Origin: Tubulanus polymorphus | Taxonomy: Eukaryota > Nemertea > Palaeonemertea > Tubulaniformes > Tubulanidae | Assembly: GCF_964204645.1 (NCBI RefSeq) | Contig: NC_134029.1 | Coordinates: 13,940,850-14,004,849, forward strand | Length of the DNA: 64,000 bases | Direction of reading: 5' to 3' | Shown: positions 10,280-21,689 of the stretch, piece by piece | How the letters are laid out: each line of letters begins with the position of its first letter | How positions within the stretch are numbered: the stretch's first letter is position 1 | Position numbers and translations under genes: made by a program | Notes under the pieces: generated by a model | What the model was told of the DNA's origin: nothing | Database searches by the model: none | What the model saw: only the letters and a program-made list of their open reading frames with translations

Positions 10280-12429
10280 TAAAAAAATGGACTAAATTGT
10301 GTTGTTTCAGTCGCATTAGAGACTCTATAAGCGTAAAGCACACTGGGAATAAAATGATCCCAATCACTATGCCTTTCATTAACGTAGTGAGACAAAGAAG
10401 CAACCAGTGAACCATTGAATCTCTCTACCATACCATTTGTTTGAGGCCTATACCCACTCGTTCTTGACCTTGTAGTATTAAATAATCTACACAACTCCGA
10501 CATAAGTTTTGAAAGAAAGTTTTGACCTCTATCCGAGAGGAACACTCTAGGCGGACCGTGTCGCGACAATATCTCTTCGTATATTTTACGAGCAATGGTT
10601 ACTGCTTCTTGGTTGGGAAGTGCAAAAGCTTCCGGCCACTTGGTCATCATATCAACAAGAACAAGAATATACTTATTACCTTTATCTGTAACTGGTAATG
10701 GACCCAATATATCCATAGCTACCATATCCCACGGGTGACTCTGTGGAATTGGCAACAACGGGGCTCGAACAGGATGAGGGGGATTTTTCCTACTTCCACA
10801 ATGTTCACACGAACGTATCCAGTTTTCGACATCTTTGTATAAACCAGGCCAATAATACCTTTCTCGTATCAGATTATACGTACGCTTGATACCTAGATGT
10901 CCAGCCAAGGGGTCATCATGAGCCGCTGTCAAAATTTCGAATCGCATCTGTATAGGAATAACTAACTGGCGTAGCCGGTTACCATCTGTTTTTCTATTCC
11001 CCTTATCAACATGAAATAACAACCCATCTTCATCTACAAAGTAAAAATCTGCTGCATGAACTATTTTTCTGGCTACCTTTTCATCCTTCGGTAGATTACC
11101 GTCTCGCAAAAATGCTATCATAATTTTGATATCATCGTCTTTCGACTGTTCAATTTTCGACTGTTGCAAAACATCCACATGTGGCTCACCATAACGCCTT
11201 CGGGACAGCGAATCAGCATTTCCATGCAACTTCCCAGGACGGTGTACAATAGAAAAATCAAATTCCTGAAGAAAAAGTAAGTAACGGGCCAGTCTCCCGG
11301 AGGGGTTAGACATGGTCCTTAAGTATTGTAAGCAACTATGATCGGTAACAACCTTGAAATGGCGCCCACGTAAATAAGGCAGATAATGTTTGATTCCAAA
11401 AACTACCGCAAGCAACTCTTTATCCGTGGTAGAATAATTTTTCTGTGCTGTATTCAGTCCCTTTCCAGCATAAGCAATTACCCTTTCCAATCCATACTGT
11501 ACCTGAGCTAAAACTGCACCCAATCCTTCATTACTTGCATCCGTATACAGAGTAAATGATTCTCCTTGGAATTGGGGAAAGCCTAAAACTGGAGCATTTA
11601 TTAAAATTTCTTTAAGCCTCTCGAATGCGGATTGACACTCGGCATTCCAGAGAAACTTCACATTCTTTTTCAACAAGTTCGTAAGCGGACTTGCCACCAA
11701 GCTAAACTCTTTGACAAATCTTCGATAATAGTTACACAGCCCTAAAAACGCACGAACATCCCGTACAGACTTGGGGACAGGCCAATCTCTTACAACCACG
11801 ATTTTTTGTGGATTAGTTTTCACTCCATCTTCAGAGATGACGTGACCTAAAAATAAAACCTGTTTAAGACAAAAAATACATTTCTTTAAGTTAAGTTTCA
11901 AGTTAGCCGCAGCAACACGTTGAAAAACCAGGTTCAGGTGTTGAAGATGTTCCTTAAAAGATGCAGAATAAATAATCACATCATCAATATAGACTAAAAC
12001 GAATTTTCCAATAAAATCCCGCAATAAAGAAGACATCAATCTTTGATATGTTGCAGGGGCATTAGTTAGCCCAAATGGCATCACTTTGAATTGCATTAAA
12101 CCATTATGTGTAACAAAAGCAGTTTTTTCAGCACTGTTTTCATCCAAGGGTATTTGCCAGTATCCACTCAGCATATCCAGCGTGCTGAATACCGTGGCCC
12201 CACTTTGCCCTAATTCATCGAGCATGTCATCAATTCTGGGCAATGGATGTGCATCCATCCGAGTTACCGCATTCAACCCTCTGTAGTCGACACAGAATCT
12301 CCATCTTATTTCCCCGTTGACTGAAGGTTTTTGAAGCAATACAACGGGACTTGACCACGGACTGTTCGAGTGTTTCACCACCCCTAGTTTCATCATTTTT
12401 TCTATTTCATCATCAATCACCCCTCTCAA
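10279..12429 (-). CDS. pol: Element 1 pol: reverse transcriptase, RNase H, integrase core
   Basis: Converts element RNA into DNA and inserts it. The RT has the YIDD active site (residues 147-150). RNase H acidic residues are visible at D297, E338, D363 and D406 (YTDASN, DKELLAV, VTDHSCL, NADSLSR). The integrase zinc finger (H504, H511, C541, C544) and D573-D633-E669 catalytic triad follow, with 35 residues between the last two. The ORF starts after a frame change within a C run near 12427 and ends at another in a T run near 10280, so it has no natural start. It overlaps the protease frame by a few bases. Confidence 0.92.
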   Translation of the reverse strand: MRGVIDDEIEKMMKLGVVKHSNSPWSSPVVLLQKPSVNGEIRWRFCVDYRGLNAVTRMDAHPLPRIDDMLDELGQSGATVFSTLDMLSGYWQIPLDENSAEKTAFVTHNGLMQFKVMPFGLTNAPATYQRLMSSLLRDFIGKFVLVYIDDVIIYSASFKEHLQHLNLVFQRVAAANLKLNLKKCIFCLKQVLFLGHVISEDGVKTNPQKIVVVRDWPVPKSVRDVRAFLGLCNYYRRFVKEFSLVASPLTNLLKKNVKFLWNAECQSAFERLKEILINAPVLGFPQFQGESFTLYTDASNEGLGAVLAQVQYGLERVIAYAGKGLNTAQKNYSTTDKELLAVVFGIKHYLPYLRGRHFKVVTDHSCLQYLRTMSNPSGRLARYLLFLQEFDFSIVHRPGKLHGNADSLSRRRYGEPHVDVLQQSKIEQSKDDDIKIMIAFLRDGNLPKDEKVARKIVHAADFYFVDEDGLLFHVDKGNRKTDGNRLRQLVIPIQMRFEILTAAHDDPLAGHLGIKRTYNLIRERYYWPGLYKDVENWIRSCEHCGSRKNPPHPVRAPLLPIPQSHPWDMVAMDILGPLPVTDKGNKYILVLVDMMTKWPEAFALPNQEAVTIARKIYEEILSRHGPPRVFLSDRGQNFLSKLMSELCRLFNTTRSRTSGYRPQTNGMVERFNGSLVASLSHYVNERHSDWDHFIPSVLYAYRVSNATETTQFSPFF

Positions 12430-13481
12430 ATTAGGGTCCTATAGGGCCTCTTCCTCACAGGTTTAGAATCTCCTGTGTCAATGCCGTCCTTTACTAGATC
12501 AGTAACTCCTAACTCGTCAATTGAAGTAGCAAAAACCTCAGAATGGGTTTCCAACAAATGTAACAGTTCTTGACGACTATTGGCATCTAGATAAGAAGGT
12601 ATTTTTGGAATAAAAGATTCAAGTTTTGAATTGTTCCTATGGTCCTTACCAGAAGATTTATTATTATGTGTGCTTTGCAACCGTTCTCCGTTTTCAGTTT
12701 CCCCTATCTGTGGTGTTTCAAATGAAGCATTGTTTAGAGTTGAAAGGCCACAAACTGTCGATGACAAATCTTCAGGTGGTCTGATTTGATGATATTCCTT
12801 TTTCTGCCGGTACGACGGTTCTTCCGGCTTCCAATGTTTCAGCCATAGGTGACCTAAACAAGTATTCTCATGAATTGCTACCATCTTGGAAGAAAAATTC
12901 CCTAGAATAACTGGAATGCCGACTGACGATACTGAGACCATTACACTTGTACCTACCACTCCTTCGTTTTTGAACTGACACGAAGGCTCAAATAATGCAT
13001 CTTCTTTTTGATTATTTTCCACTAGAGCATCATTACAATAAGCTTCAACAATCTTTTCAGAGAAAGGAGGAATACACTCCGTATTCGAGCTGTAAACAGA
13101 AGCTGGCTTATTTAGATTTGTTTTATTTGTAAAATAAACAGGACGAGATGTAGGTAGTTGAAGCGACTTCGTCCCGAAATCAATTACTGCCTGATGAGCC
13201 TGTAGAAAATCAGCACCTAAGATGACATGGCTATCAATTCCAGGCACTACATACATCGAATGGTGAATATCACAATCCCCTAGAAAAAAATTGACCTTTA
13301 AACTAAATAATTTTCCGTCTACAGATCTTGCTTCTTGAAATTGACCTTTTTCAATTGGACCTTCGATTATCGTCGGTGTTTTATCTAGATAATCTTCATT
13401 GATGACACTTATTTCTGCACCTGTATCTACGAGAACTGAAATCGAATTTCCCTGATGCGATCCTGAGGCCCGATTGGCCAC
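12426..13481 (-). CDS. Element 1 protease and linker to RT
   Basis: Aspartic protease of the retroviral type, active-site motif DTGAEIS near residue 18, with the flap and ILGADFL segment typical of Ty3/gypsy proteases. The C-terminal half is a linker ending in the conserved entry to RT (GDSKPVRKRPYR). The upstream linker ORF at 13427-13780 belongs to the same polyprotein in another frame. A frame change near 12427 separates it from RT. Confidence 0.88.
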   Translation of the reverse strand: MANRASGSHQGNSISVLVDTGAEISVINEDYLDKTPTIIEGPIEKGQFQEARSVDGKLFSLKVNFFLGDCDIHHSMYVVPGIDSHVILGADFLQAHQAVIDFGTKSLQLPTSRPVYFTNKTNLNKPASVYSSNTECIPPFSEKIVEAYCNDALVENNQKEDALFEPSCQFKNEGVVGTSVMVSVSSVGIPVILGNFSSKMVAIHENTCLGHLWLKHWKPEEPSYRQKKEYHQIRPPEDLSSTVCGLSTLNNASFETPQIGETENGERLQSTHNNKSSGKDHRNNSKLESFIPKIPSYLDANSRQELLHLLETHSEVFATSIDELGVTDLVKDGIDTGDSKPVRKRPYRTLI

Positions 13482-13780
13482 TGAAGCAAGAATCGGCGGT
13501 ACATGAGTACGGCGAATGAGTTAGAGCCTGTTTCATGACTTATCAGTGATTGACAGTTTTCTACAGCAGTTTTAACTTCCTGTGGGTCATTTTTGTGATT
13601 ACTGGGTAAGTCATTAATTGGAAGTGGTTCAATACTTACCTCTGAGCAATACTGAGTCTGTGCCTCTTTAGTTTCAATAGACTCTCTCGTTTCAATAGAC
13701 CTTTTTCGGCAGGTTGTTTCTATTGGTACCCGTGTGGGTGTTTCCTTAGCTGGCGTATTTGTTCTTACCATTTCTCTCAA
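13427..13780 (-). CDS. Element 1 linker between gag and protease
   Basis: A 117-residue frame overlapping the protease frame, rich in Glu, Thr and Ser, with no recognisable domain. Its position between the gag zinc knuckle and the protease, and the matching acidic linker in element 2, make it the spacer part of the gag-pol polyprotein, separated by small indels on both sides. Confidence 0.55.
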   Translation of the reverse strand: MREMVRTNTPAKETPTRVPIETTCRKRSIETRESIETKEAQTQYCSEVSIEPLPINDLPSNHKNDPQEVKTAVENCQSLISHETGSNSFAVLMYRRFLLQWPIGPQDRIREIRFQFS

Positions 13781-13821
13781 GTCGTATTGTGGATTTCTTA
13801 TTCTATGAACGAATTTATGCT

Positions 13822-14875
13822 CTAATGCTGATGGCTGAATTTCATTCTGTCGGTCACCGGCTTGCCATCTTGGTGTCGGCGACCTTGTCCATTTCCCATA
13901 GACGAATTTTGGGGACGTCGTGAATACCTCGGAGTGAACTGATTATGTGGACAGAATTTCTGGTAGTGCCCCGGCTGTCCACAGTTGAAGCAATTGTTAT
14001 TACCTGAGAGATTCCTTTCATGGCGGAAATTATCTTGGTGATCGTGTAAAAATGTAGTAGGACGTCCGGACTGTTGAAACCTACCCTGTCGCTGATTCTG
14101 GTATCGGTTTCTTGGATTCCCTGAATTCGGCTGCCTATACCGATCATTCGGCCCTGACGATTCATGGCCTTCAAAACTACGGGATCGTCTCTGTTCTTCA
14201 AGAAATTGAGAAAACATATGTTTAATTTCCGACATTGTCTTTTCCAGACCATTGTCCGTAACTGTCCGACGTACTGTCGGAATTTCATCTTGGTCCAAGA
14301 GCTGCTCCACAACCCGAGCATGTTCAATTGCTTGTGTAAACGTACCTGGTCTCATTAGCATGACGTCTTTTTTCAGCTGTTTATTTAAACCATTTAGAAA
14401 CGCTATGAGTTTATCACGATCCGATTTTCGGAGTCTATGACCCAGACTATCAATTCTTTCAAAAAAATCATCGACTGTCTCACCTTTTCTTTGAGAAAGT
14501 CCCGAAAAGTCAGTTTCTTTTTGAAGCCTAATCGAATCCGATTCAAATTGTTCCCTAAACGACTCAACTATCTGGGAAAATGTCGTACCTTGAGAAATTA
14601 ATAAATCATCAAAGAACCGACGAGCAGGCCCTTCCAGATACTGAAAAATAAACTGTTTCTTTTGCTCGTCCGACCAACCTCTAGCGTCGGCAGTGTTCTC
14701 ATACGTCCGAATCCACGTAGAGAAATCTACTCCGTTCCGTCTTCCTGAAAACTTCGAAATAGCTAGAATATCACCGAGACTAGTGGAATTTCCTAACCTT
14801 AATTAAAGAGAGAAGATCCTTCTCTGTGGGTTCTACCCTTTGACTAGTGTCTGCAATTTCTTCCTCAGGATCCAT
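13822..14875 (-). CDS. gag: Element 1 gag with zinc knuckle (one frame change near the N-terminus)
   Basis: Structural protein. The candidate start is the ATG at 14873-14875 (MDPEEEIADTSQR). That frame meets a stop near 14793, and the rest of gag is open in another frame from about 14805 to 13822. This main part contains the capsid-like segment typical of Ty3/gypsy gag (GWSDEQKKQFIFQYLEG, then YENTADARG before it) and a single CCHC zinc knuckle (CFNCGQPGHYQKFC) in an Arg/Gln-rich nucleocapsid tail. The main frame lacks Met for its first 148 codons or so, so translation must begin elsewhere. Confidence 0.8.
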
Positions 14876-15289
14876 TATATTCAATGTCCTACTTCTGAGT
14901 GTCCTATACATACGTAATAATCTACCACTATATTAGTCAAAATTATAACCCGTAATTTTTTCTTAATTCAACTTACTGACTAAAATAACCTGAAACAAAA
15001 TGCTAATTATAATACAACTACAACTATACTAAAATCGTTTCCTACTATACTTCATTTCATTTTGTGATACCAAAAAAAGTATCTTTTATCATTAATCCAC
15101 TGAAATACCGAACATTTTATCCTTTATAACCTCATAATTGATACCATTATATCATCGCAATAAACTGTTATCACTACTTTGAAAATATGCTTTTTATTCC
15201 AAGCACATACATATAAAACTTCATAATCCATTATACTCTATACTAACGCTTAAACGACCTCATACAACTTAAATAACAGCGCAAATAAC
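14876..15289 (-). other. Leader of element 1, inner part
   Basis: Non-coding AT-rich sequence between the gag start and the point where element 2 was inserted. It is continuous with 30750-31131 in the undisturbed element. Confidence 0.75.
15286..15289. repeat. Target site duplication TAAC, left side of element 2
   Basis: TAAC directly before the TGTTCC start of the left LTR is repeated at 30746-30749 after the right LTR. Confidence 0.88.
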
Positions 15290-16372
15290 TGTTCCGCGGT
15301 CCCTTTCTCTATTGTCTTTTTCCTCTATTACAAACTCCGGTCCCTGGCGAGAAAGTCGACCACGAACACAGAAACCCGAAAACCAAGGAATAAAAGGAAC
15401 TCCGGATTTAAATATGATAATACTCAACTTTAATTCTACAATTTTAACTGAACTATAGTCTCAACAATTTATAAAATTCCCTACCTTTTAATTTAGAATT
15501 TTGTTACAAATCCTGCACACAAGAAGATGCAATTCAACCGGATAGCCGAAAGTTATCTGTTCTATAGTCTTCTAATGCTTCCCCTGAAAATGCTTCCTAA
15601 AAGAGTCCGCTCTCTCTCGAGGTGCGGCCCCTTTTATACGGCTGCGTCCACACCCAAGAAAAATCCAGAACCCTGCTTGTGGCCAGCCGTAAAAGGGAAC
15701 GAGCAACCAACGCAGCACCACGACGCAGAGCCGGGGTCCTGATTCCTAGACTTTTCATTCGCTGCTAACTTTAACCCGACCCTCGACGTCATGATACCTG
15801 CCGGTCTGCTCCCCTTCTCAACCGCACCGAAGAGATTACATATATACTATTTTTCCAACCCTCGAACTCATTTATTTTAACTTATCCAATGATTACAATT
15901 CCCACAATGAATGGTATTTAATTTTGTCTAAATAGTAATATACAATGTAATCCGAAATATCATCTTTCTTATTTATATTCTTTATCATTATAAGTACATA
16001 CAAATTTAAACACACAAACTCTTATTAATTAAAATAATAAAACTCTTTAATATTACTTTTTAATATTACTCTTTAATATTACTTCTTATTATCGAATTAT
16101 CAGACTAAGGGTCAGCGAGTGTTTCATAAGTTGATTTCATAATTGCTCATTTCCACGAATTCTTCTCATGACTACAGCGCCGTGATTACCTTCAAAGTGA
16201 TTTAGAATGCTCGTCTGATACAAGTATAAATGTTTCAGACAAACAACCATTAAGGCGGATAATGTATTATCGTACATAAGGAACAATGCGTGTGTTCTCC
16301 CAGGACCATGCCAAGAAACCTACGTATACAAATCGTTTGATCTTTTTGAAAGTACAATTCAGCTGCGGATCA
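15290..16372 (-). repeat. 3' LTR of element 2
   Basis: 1083 bp. It begins TGATCCGCAGC and ends GCGGAACA on the minus strand. It matches 29662-30745 with five substitutions and one T-run length change by eye. A TATAAAAGGG box lies at 15629-15638 (minus). The 71-residue ORF at 15527-15742 occurs identically placed in both LTRs and is not a gene. Confidence 0.95.
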
Positions 16373-16392
16373 TCACTCCCCACTCAGCTTAA
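16373..16392 (-). promoter_or_regulatory. Polypurine tract of element 2
   Basis: Minus-strand AGCTGAGTGGGGAGTGA adjoins the 3' LTR, matching the purine-rich primer position also seen in element 1 (both contain GAGTGGGG). Confidence 0.8.
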
Positions 16393-18006
16393 AATTTCGT
16401 CCCGAAATTTTGAATTTAGACAACCTCTGAAACACAAGCCGACACCTCATGAAAAACCCTGAAAAAGAAAACAGCAACAAACGGATGAAAAACGCCAAAT
16501 CGCGTCTTTTTCCCCAAAGATATTAACTAGACCATATTCTAAAACTACTCGTTAAAGTTCATAGTAATAACACGCACTAAAAGTTCAGGATTACAGTTCA
16601 ACAAAACCACAAATTAAAGTTCAGGATACCCGCTCGGAAAATGAAAGTATCTTGAGACCGCTGCCTCCGCTAATACAGTAAAAAGTCTAGCACTTAACAC
16701 CACCGCAATTACGAAGTTTGAAAATATACCGCATGAAGACGCAACAGCAACCACAACAACACAGTACGCCATGGACGGACGAATGACGTTATCCAACGCA
16801 GTTCCTCGCAGCCTAATAATACACCATCCAGCGCGAAAACACGCAATATCAATGGCCTCAACGTAGAACCAGATTTACGATACAGGAGTCTATAACTTCT
16901 CCACAGTTTATATCGCAACATACGAGTCGAAAATACCACAACGCTTGTAGTACAACGAAGCTGAATACGGCGCGCTGGAACATCGAGTTCATACATCCGC
17001 CATTTAGATCGGTTTAACGCAAATGTCGTCGGCGAATTTCACGATTTCTTGCATGCAGCCAGGTGTTTTGTCCCCAAGGAGTTACCACAAGTCCGTGAGT
17101 ATAACGATTTTCGCAAGAGGGACAACACCATTAACACTGGCTGACTGCATGACTAACAAAACACTGATACATACATCTCCAGGCATACGCCTAAACGCAA
17201 CTGTATAGGCCGGATTTCTTGTCATCGACGGCCTTGCATCTTTAAAAATGGACGCGGCTCCGAGTGTCCTATGTCCCGACCATACCAGTTGTTGGCCCAT
17301 GCTGTTCTATGCGTCCAGCAATAGAGCTTCGGGATACCTCCCAACAAGTACCCATCTCCATATGGTCACTATCAGGGAAGTACCCCTCAACGTCTATCGC
17401 AGCAGACAGGAAAAAAAAACGGTCTTGCATCCAAGTGCTGTCATGTTGGTCGGTCTCAAACCACTCGAAACGGGTACCCTACAAGCAAAAGACAACGACA
17501 ATATTACATAACAATTAGAGACAACGACAGTCTATTATACAAATTCCATAATCATATTACAAGTCTAGTCTATTATATTGACATTCTTAACAATGAAAAA
17601 TAAAAGAAATAGAGCCTTCTGTTTTAACCATCTACTGCTATCAATTTAGTCAACAAAACTTCGTCGCTATGATGACCCTACTCGTTTCATTGTTCGTTTA
17701 ATTAATTGTATAAATTAATGCGTAAACGTATATCCAACATAAATATTACCTAAAGTAACCACTTAGATACGCATAAAATATCATATATGGTTATTATATA
17801 TCGTATAACTATCCGTAAACGAAAATGACATGATCAGCCTGATCAAATAACAATTGCAAAATAATCTTATCACGACTATACTTACAAAGCTGTCTTATAA
17901 ATTCAGGAAAAAGTGCCCATAGGACACTCCTGCCAGAATATTAACATCGCGAGGAGAGTATAACACTAATTCCTCCAAATGCGATGCTACCAAGTGATTC
18001 AAAATC
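16393..18006 (-). other. Spacer between env and 3' LTR of element 2, no gene seen
   Basis: 1.6 kb within the element. Several short overlapping frames occur on both strands around 16600-17500, but none resembles a protein family or has a partner in element 1. I treat it as untranslated. Confidence 0.55.
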
Positions 18007-20667
18007 TCAATAAAGACGTGGATACAGACGACCCTCATTTGCCAACATCGATCGCCTAGGTATGTCGAAGGACGGAGGACCTGATGGCAAATGATTGGCC
18101 AACGACGATTCTAGGACCAGAATGCTCGGTTGTTGAGTGTCGGTCTGAGCTTCAACGTCAACAGCGACAATTTCAGGTTCAACTGATGACACAACGAGTT
18201 TCGCCGCTTCTCTCAGTTCCACACTCAACGAACGATAATTAGCCACAACGATTGCTTTACTAGATACCGATAACATCTGCCTCATTTCAAACAGACTTAT
18301 CTTCAGAGGCACCGAGCATGATTTTGGTAAATTATAAACCGTCCCCTGTGAACAGGTCATTTGTTTTTCGTGCCAAGTTAAATTCAATCGAGCAACCCCA
18401 CAAGTGACCTGTAAGGCGACTCTAGTAAGAGCTGGTGGCTCTAAATAACATTCAGATTTACATCCAGACAGCGTTAGTAAAGGTAAATCGAGCCTATGTA
18501 TTCCATTCTTAATTCGCAGCATCAATCTAACTGGATACTTACCAGGCGAGCATGCTGCAGGTAAACAATGCCTGCATCTATAAAATAAAGCACGTAACAA
18601 TGGTCGAAAAATAATTATCAAAATTCCCACTACGATTACCAAAAACAGAACAACATCCACCCGAATATTTTCGGCCATGACCACTTCCTTGATAACTGAA
18701 TTATTCCAACCTCCAGAACGTAAATCGTGAATAGAGGGGTGAATTGTGACCATGGCTTGAGCGGGCGGAAGAAATCCTGCTCCTAACACTGGTATTAATC
18801 CTTGAGATTTTAACAAAACAAATATTGACAGTAACATGCTACCTGCGGATAGACCTATTGCAAGCCAACAAGTCATCCAACCAGTGCTACCACCATTTGA
18901 AATAACTGGCTCCTGGTGATCAAATATCGGCTTGGGAACGGTAAAGTTTTGACTCTTGACTGACAGTTTGGGCCAGTTTCTTAAAATCCATACTAAATTT
19001 AGTATCAACTGCCGCTACCTTTGACCAATTGTTGGTTTTAAAATCCAAAACAGGCAGCGGTGCGTATGGTGTACCCTGGAACATCGTGGCTCCAGTAACA
19101 TTTGAAACTGCATTTTTCCCAAAGAAACTATGAAGGACGGGAAGGTTCACAGCGTGTGCAATAGTTACAGTGTCCTTTTTATGCATTTATTAATTCGACC
19201 AGGGACATAAAACGTTGAACCCCGCAATGCACATGCACAACCAATTTTAATTAAGCAAAAACGACATGCTGGAATCGCTTGTGGTGACTTGCCGGGGCAT
19301 GCGAGAGGCCAAAAGTCATCACTGCCTGATACGAGGAAATAGCCGTCGCCCACATCAGCCGCTAGTTCGGCGAGGCCCCCGACCTCGTATCTTATGTGAC
19401 ATAGCGCTAACACCCGCGAGGGCCTGTCGAAGAAAAGACTACTTAGGCACGAATCAACGGTAATTTCGCGCATGGAGACGCGCTGCTGGCAAGTCATCAC
19501 ATCAGTACCATGACAAGTGGAAAAGATATCATGACCCATTTCTGTATAATAGTTACCATCCCTGGTCGCGCCAAAATACGGGGGCGTCCCCACGATCATT
19601 GAAGTGTTATATGATGTGGCGTTTATTGGGACCGGCATAAGGACCACGGAATACAAATCAAAATAGGTCTGACTAGACTGTAACGGAATTTTGACGGATA
19701 TATAAACATATTTATCTGACTTGGTGAAACAAACATCCTTGACCATATAATAGTACCCCACCTCTCTATTAGCTATAGAAAAGCCTGAGTGCATTCTATT
19801 AAGTTTTTCCGACACGCCGTCAAGAACGGTAGACAACATTTTAGGGTTGACCAGGGCCCGTGGCAAATATCCCTCCAATAGTTTTTCAATCCCCTGTAGC
19901 CACTCGCCCGAAACTGTCGTCAACCTCTCCACTAAAATTATATTTCGTATCGTCATGTCGGCCGCCAATGCCAGCATGCTAGCATCAACGCTTCGACTCA
20001 ATAGTGCTCCTCGAATGGACTTTAACTCTTTAGAATTAGCAACGTACGCCGAAGTCAGACTACTGATCCGAGTGTCCGTCGCATTGATAAACGAGGAAAG
20101 TGTCCCCTGTATATGGGTAATCTGATCTGAATTGAGCTTGACAATCTTCTCGACTTTCTCTACGTGTGACTCTACTTGTTGGACTTCGTCCTCGGTAGCT
20201 GTACCGAACAAGGAAGAAGAAATCGAACCTATCCAAGAAAGCGGTGCTCGTTTGACTCTTTGCCCATTGGCGTGTCGTTTCTTTCGGGAACTGGCGTTTA
20301 CCGCATCCGGGATCATTCGCCTCACATCAGCTAATTGTCCCCTGATGTGAACTAACGTGTCCAACTGAAGACGATGTGCCTCTCGATACATCGCCGCATA
20401 ACCGGTGCAATGAGCGCGAATGTTAGGTTGTACAAGCGAACAGCGTAGTCGCAGACCTTTACTTGGCGGGTCGTCGACTACCAGCCACGGTATTGCAAAC
20501 GTGTGGAACCACGCACTATCCCCGTTATGCACTCCACCTATTCTGTGAAAAGCCGCACCGTAGTTCGGCCTCAAAACTGTAGCTGGCGTTGACCCATAAG
20601 CTTGGGCGAACCAAAGAACCAGTAGTACGAGCGCAACCTGCATTCTGAAAAGATAACAATGAGCCAC
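18007..20667 (-). pseudogene. env: Envelope-like glycoprotein of element 2, two frameshifts
   Basis: Same architecture as the env of element 1. It has a signal peptide (VALVLLVLWFAQAYG), a conserved N-terminal block (RPNYGAAFHRIGG) and a furin-type site RVKR (137-140; a second basic run RKKR at 128-131). A candidate fusion peptide follows (APLSWIGSISSSLFG), then a helical region, a cysteine-rich middle and two membrane segments (LAIGLSAGSMLLSIFVLL and VVLFLVIVVGILIIIF). The frame changes near 19180 and again near 18940 split it into three ORFs (19165-20667, 18920-19186, 18007-19008). It therefore cannot make a full-length protein as sequenced. The C-terminal tail is longer than in element 1. 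Confidence 0.85.
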
Positions 20668-20703
20668 GTCAATATGGCAAACTTTGGAACAGTCGTCGTC
20701 CTT

Positions 20704-21204
20704 CTATCGGCGCCTATTCTTAGTTTTCCGGCCCCTGGACTTGGACCTAGCCGCTAAGTCATCCCAATAGGCTCTAATAACTTCTGGGTTCAAGTTTTCA
20801 GCTGGCTCAAACGTATTGTCCTTGTTGTCATAACCAACCCATTTGATGAGATATTTCAAAATTCCCTTTTCTTTCTTGTGACGAATAATCTTCTCTACGT
20901 AGTAGACAGGCTCCACGTCACTCGTAGTTGGTTTGTCTGGCAGAGCCTGTCCGGGATATTCATTTGATCCCCCATGGTCGTCTGTCAAATTATTTGGCCG
21001 GTCGTCTTGGTGATCCTCGTCCTGGTCACCATCGTTTCCATTATCGATATCGTCGTCGATCCTGTCCAACGGTCGAATGTCAGTAGAGAAGAAGTATTTC
21101 ATCCGATTACAATGAATCGGCACTGCTAATTCCTTATTGTTTCGTCCTCTAAGATGAAAGAAACAGGAGAAAGCTTTCGAACAACCCGATATGGACCAGT
21201 CCAT
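20704..21204 (-). pseudogene. pol: Element 2 pol: C-terminal chromodomain segment
   Basis: End of the integrase polyprotein, out of frame with the preceding piece after a change near 21130. It has an Asp-rich linker (DNGNDGDQDEDHQDD) and a clear chromodomain (YYVEKIIRHKKEKGILKYL, then KWVGYDNKDNTFEPAENL) followed by a basic tail. The first residues up to about 25 are read in the wrong frame. Confidence 0.82.
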
Positions 21205-21689
21205 TGATGTAAGAGTTTCTTACTCAGCCCTTTTACTTTCTTTGGTGTGAAAACTAAGACTTGGTCACCTACGTCAAAAGTTGGCGGGACTGCCGTTCTA
21301 TCAAAACGTTCCTTCATCCTTTCTTGAGCCCTTTTGATGTTATCTCTGGCTAATTTCCTGGCTTCTTTCAACTTCGGTAACATGGCCTGAACAAAACCTC
21401 CTGCGTCAAAGTAGACATCTTTCGGGTTGAAAAGAGCAACATCCATTGGAAGCTTTGGCTCTCGACCGTACATTAAAAAGAACGGAGAATATTGTGATGT
21501 GTCTGACGCTGGACTAACCCTGTACGCAAAAAGAATTGGATCTAAGTACGTATCCCAATCTGTCTGACGGTCGTTACAATACATGCTTAGGGCCTTGACT
21601 ATAACCAAATTCATTTGCTCAACTTGACCTCTGTGGTCTATAAGCACTAGAGCGAGCCCGAGGCGTATTACAGAGTCGCGACACCTCAT
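21126..21689 (-). pseudogene. pol: Element 2 pol: integrase middle part
   Basis: Continues the integrase after a small deletion near 21640. It carries the catalytic Glu (RGQVEQMN), the conserved SQYSPFFLMYGREP block and the GPY/F module (LLHQWTGPYRVVRKLSPVSF). It ends prematurely at a frame change close to 21126. The first 20 residues are out of frame. Confidence 0.85.

Noticed and set aside
15527-15742. 71-residue plus-strand ORF, repeated at 29899-30114
   Set aside because: It lies at the same position in both LTRs of element 2, on the strand opposite to the element. It is a by-product of LTR sequence.
16614-17518. Cluster of overlapping ORFs in the element 2 env-LTR spacer as an accessory gene
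   Set aside because: The frames lie on both strands, are short, lack motifs and have no counterpart in element 1.
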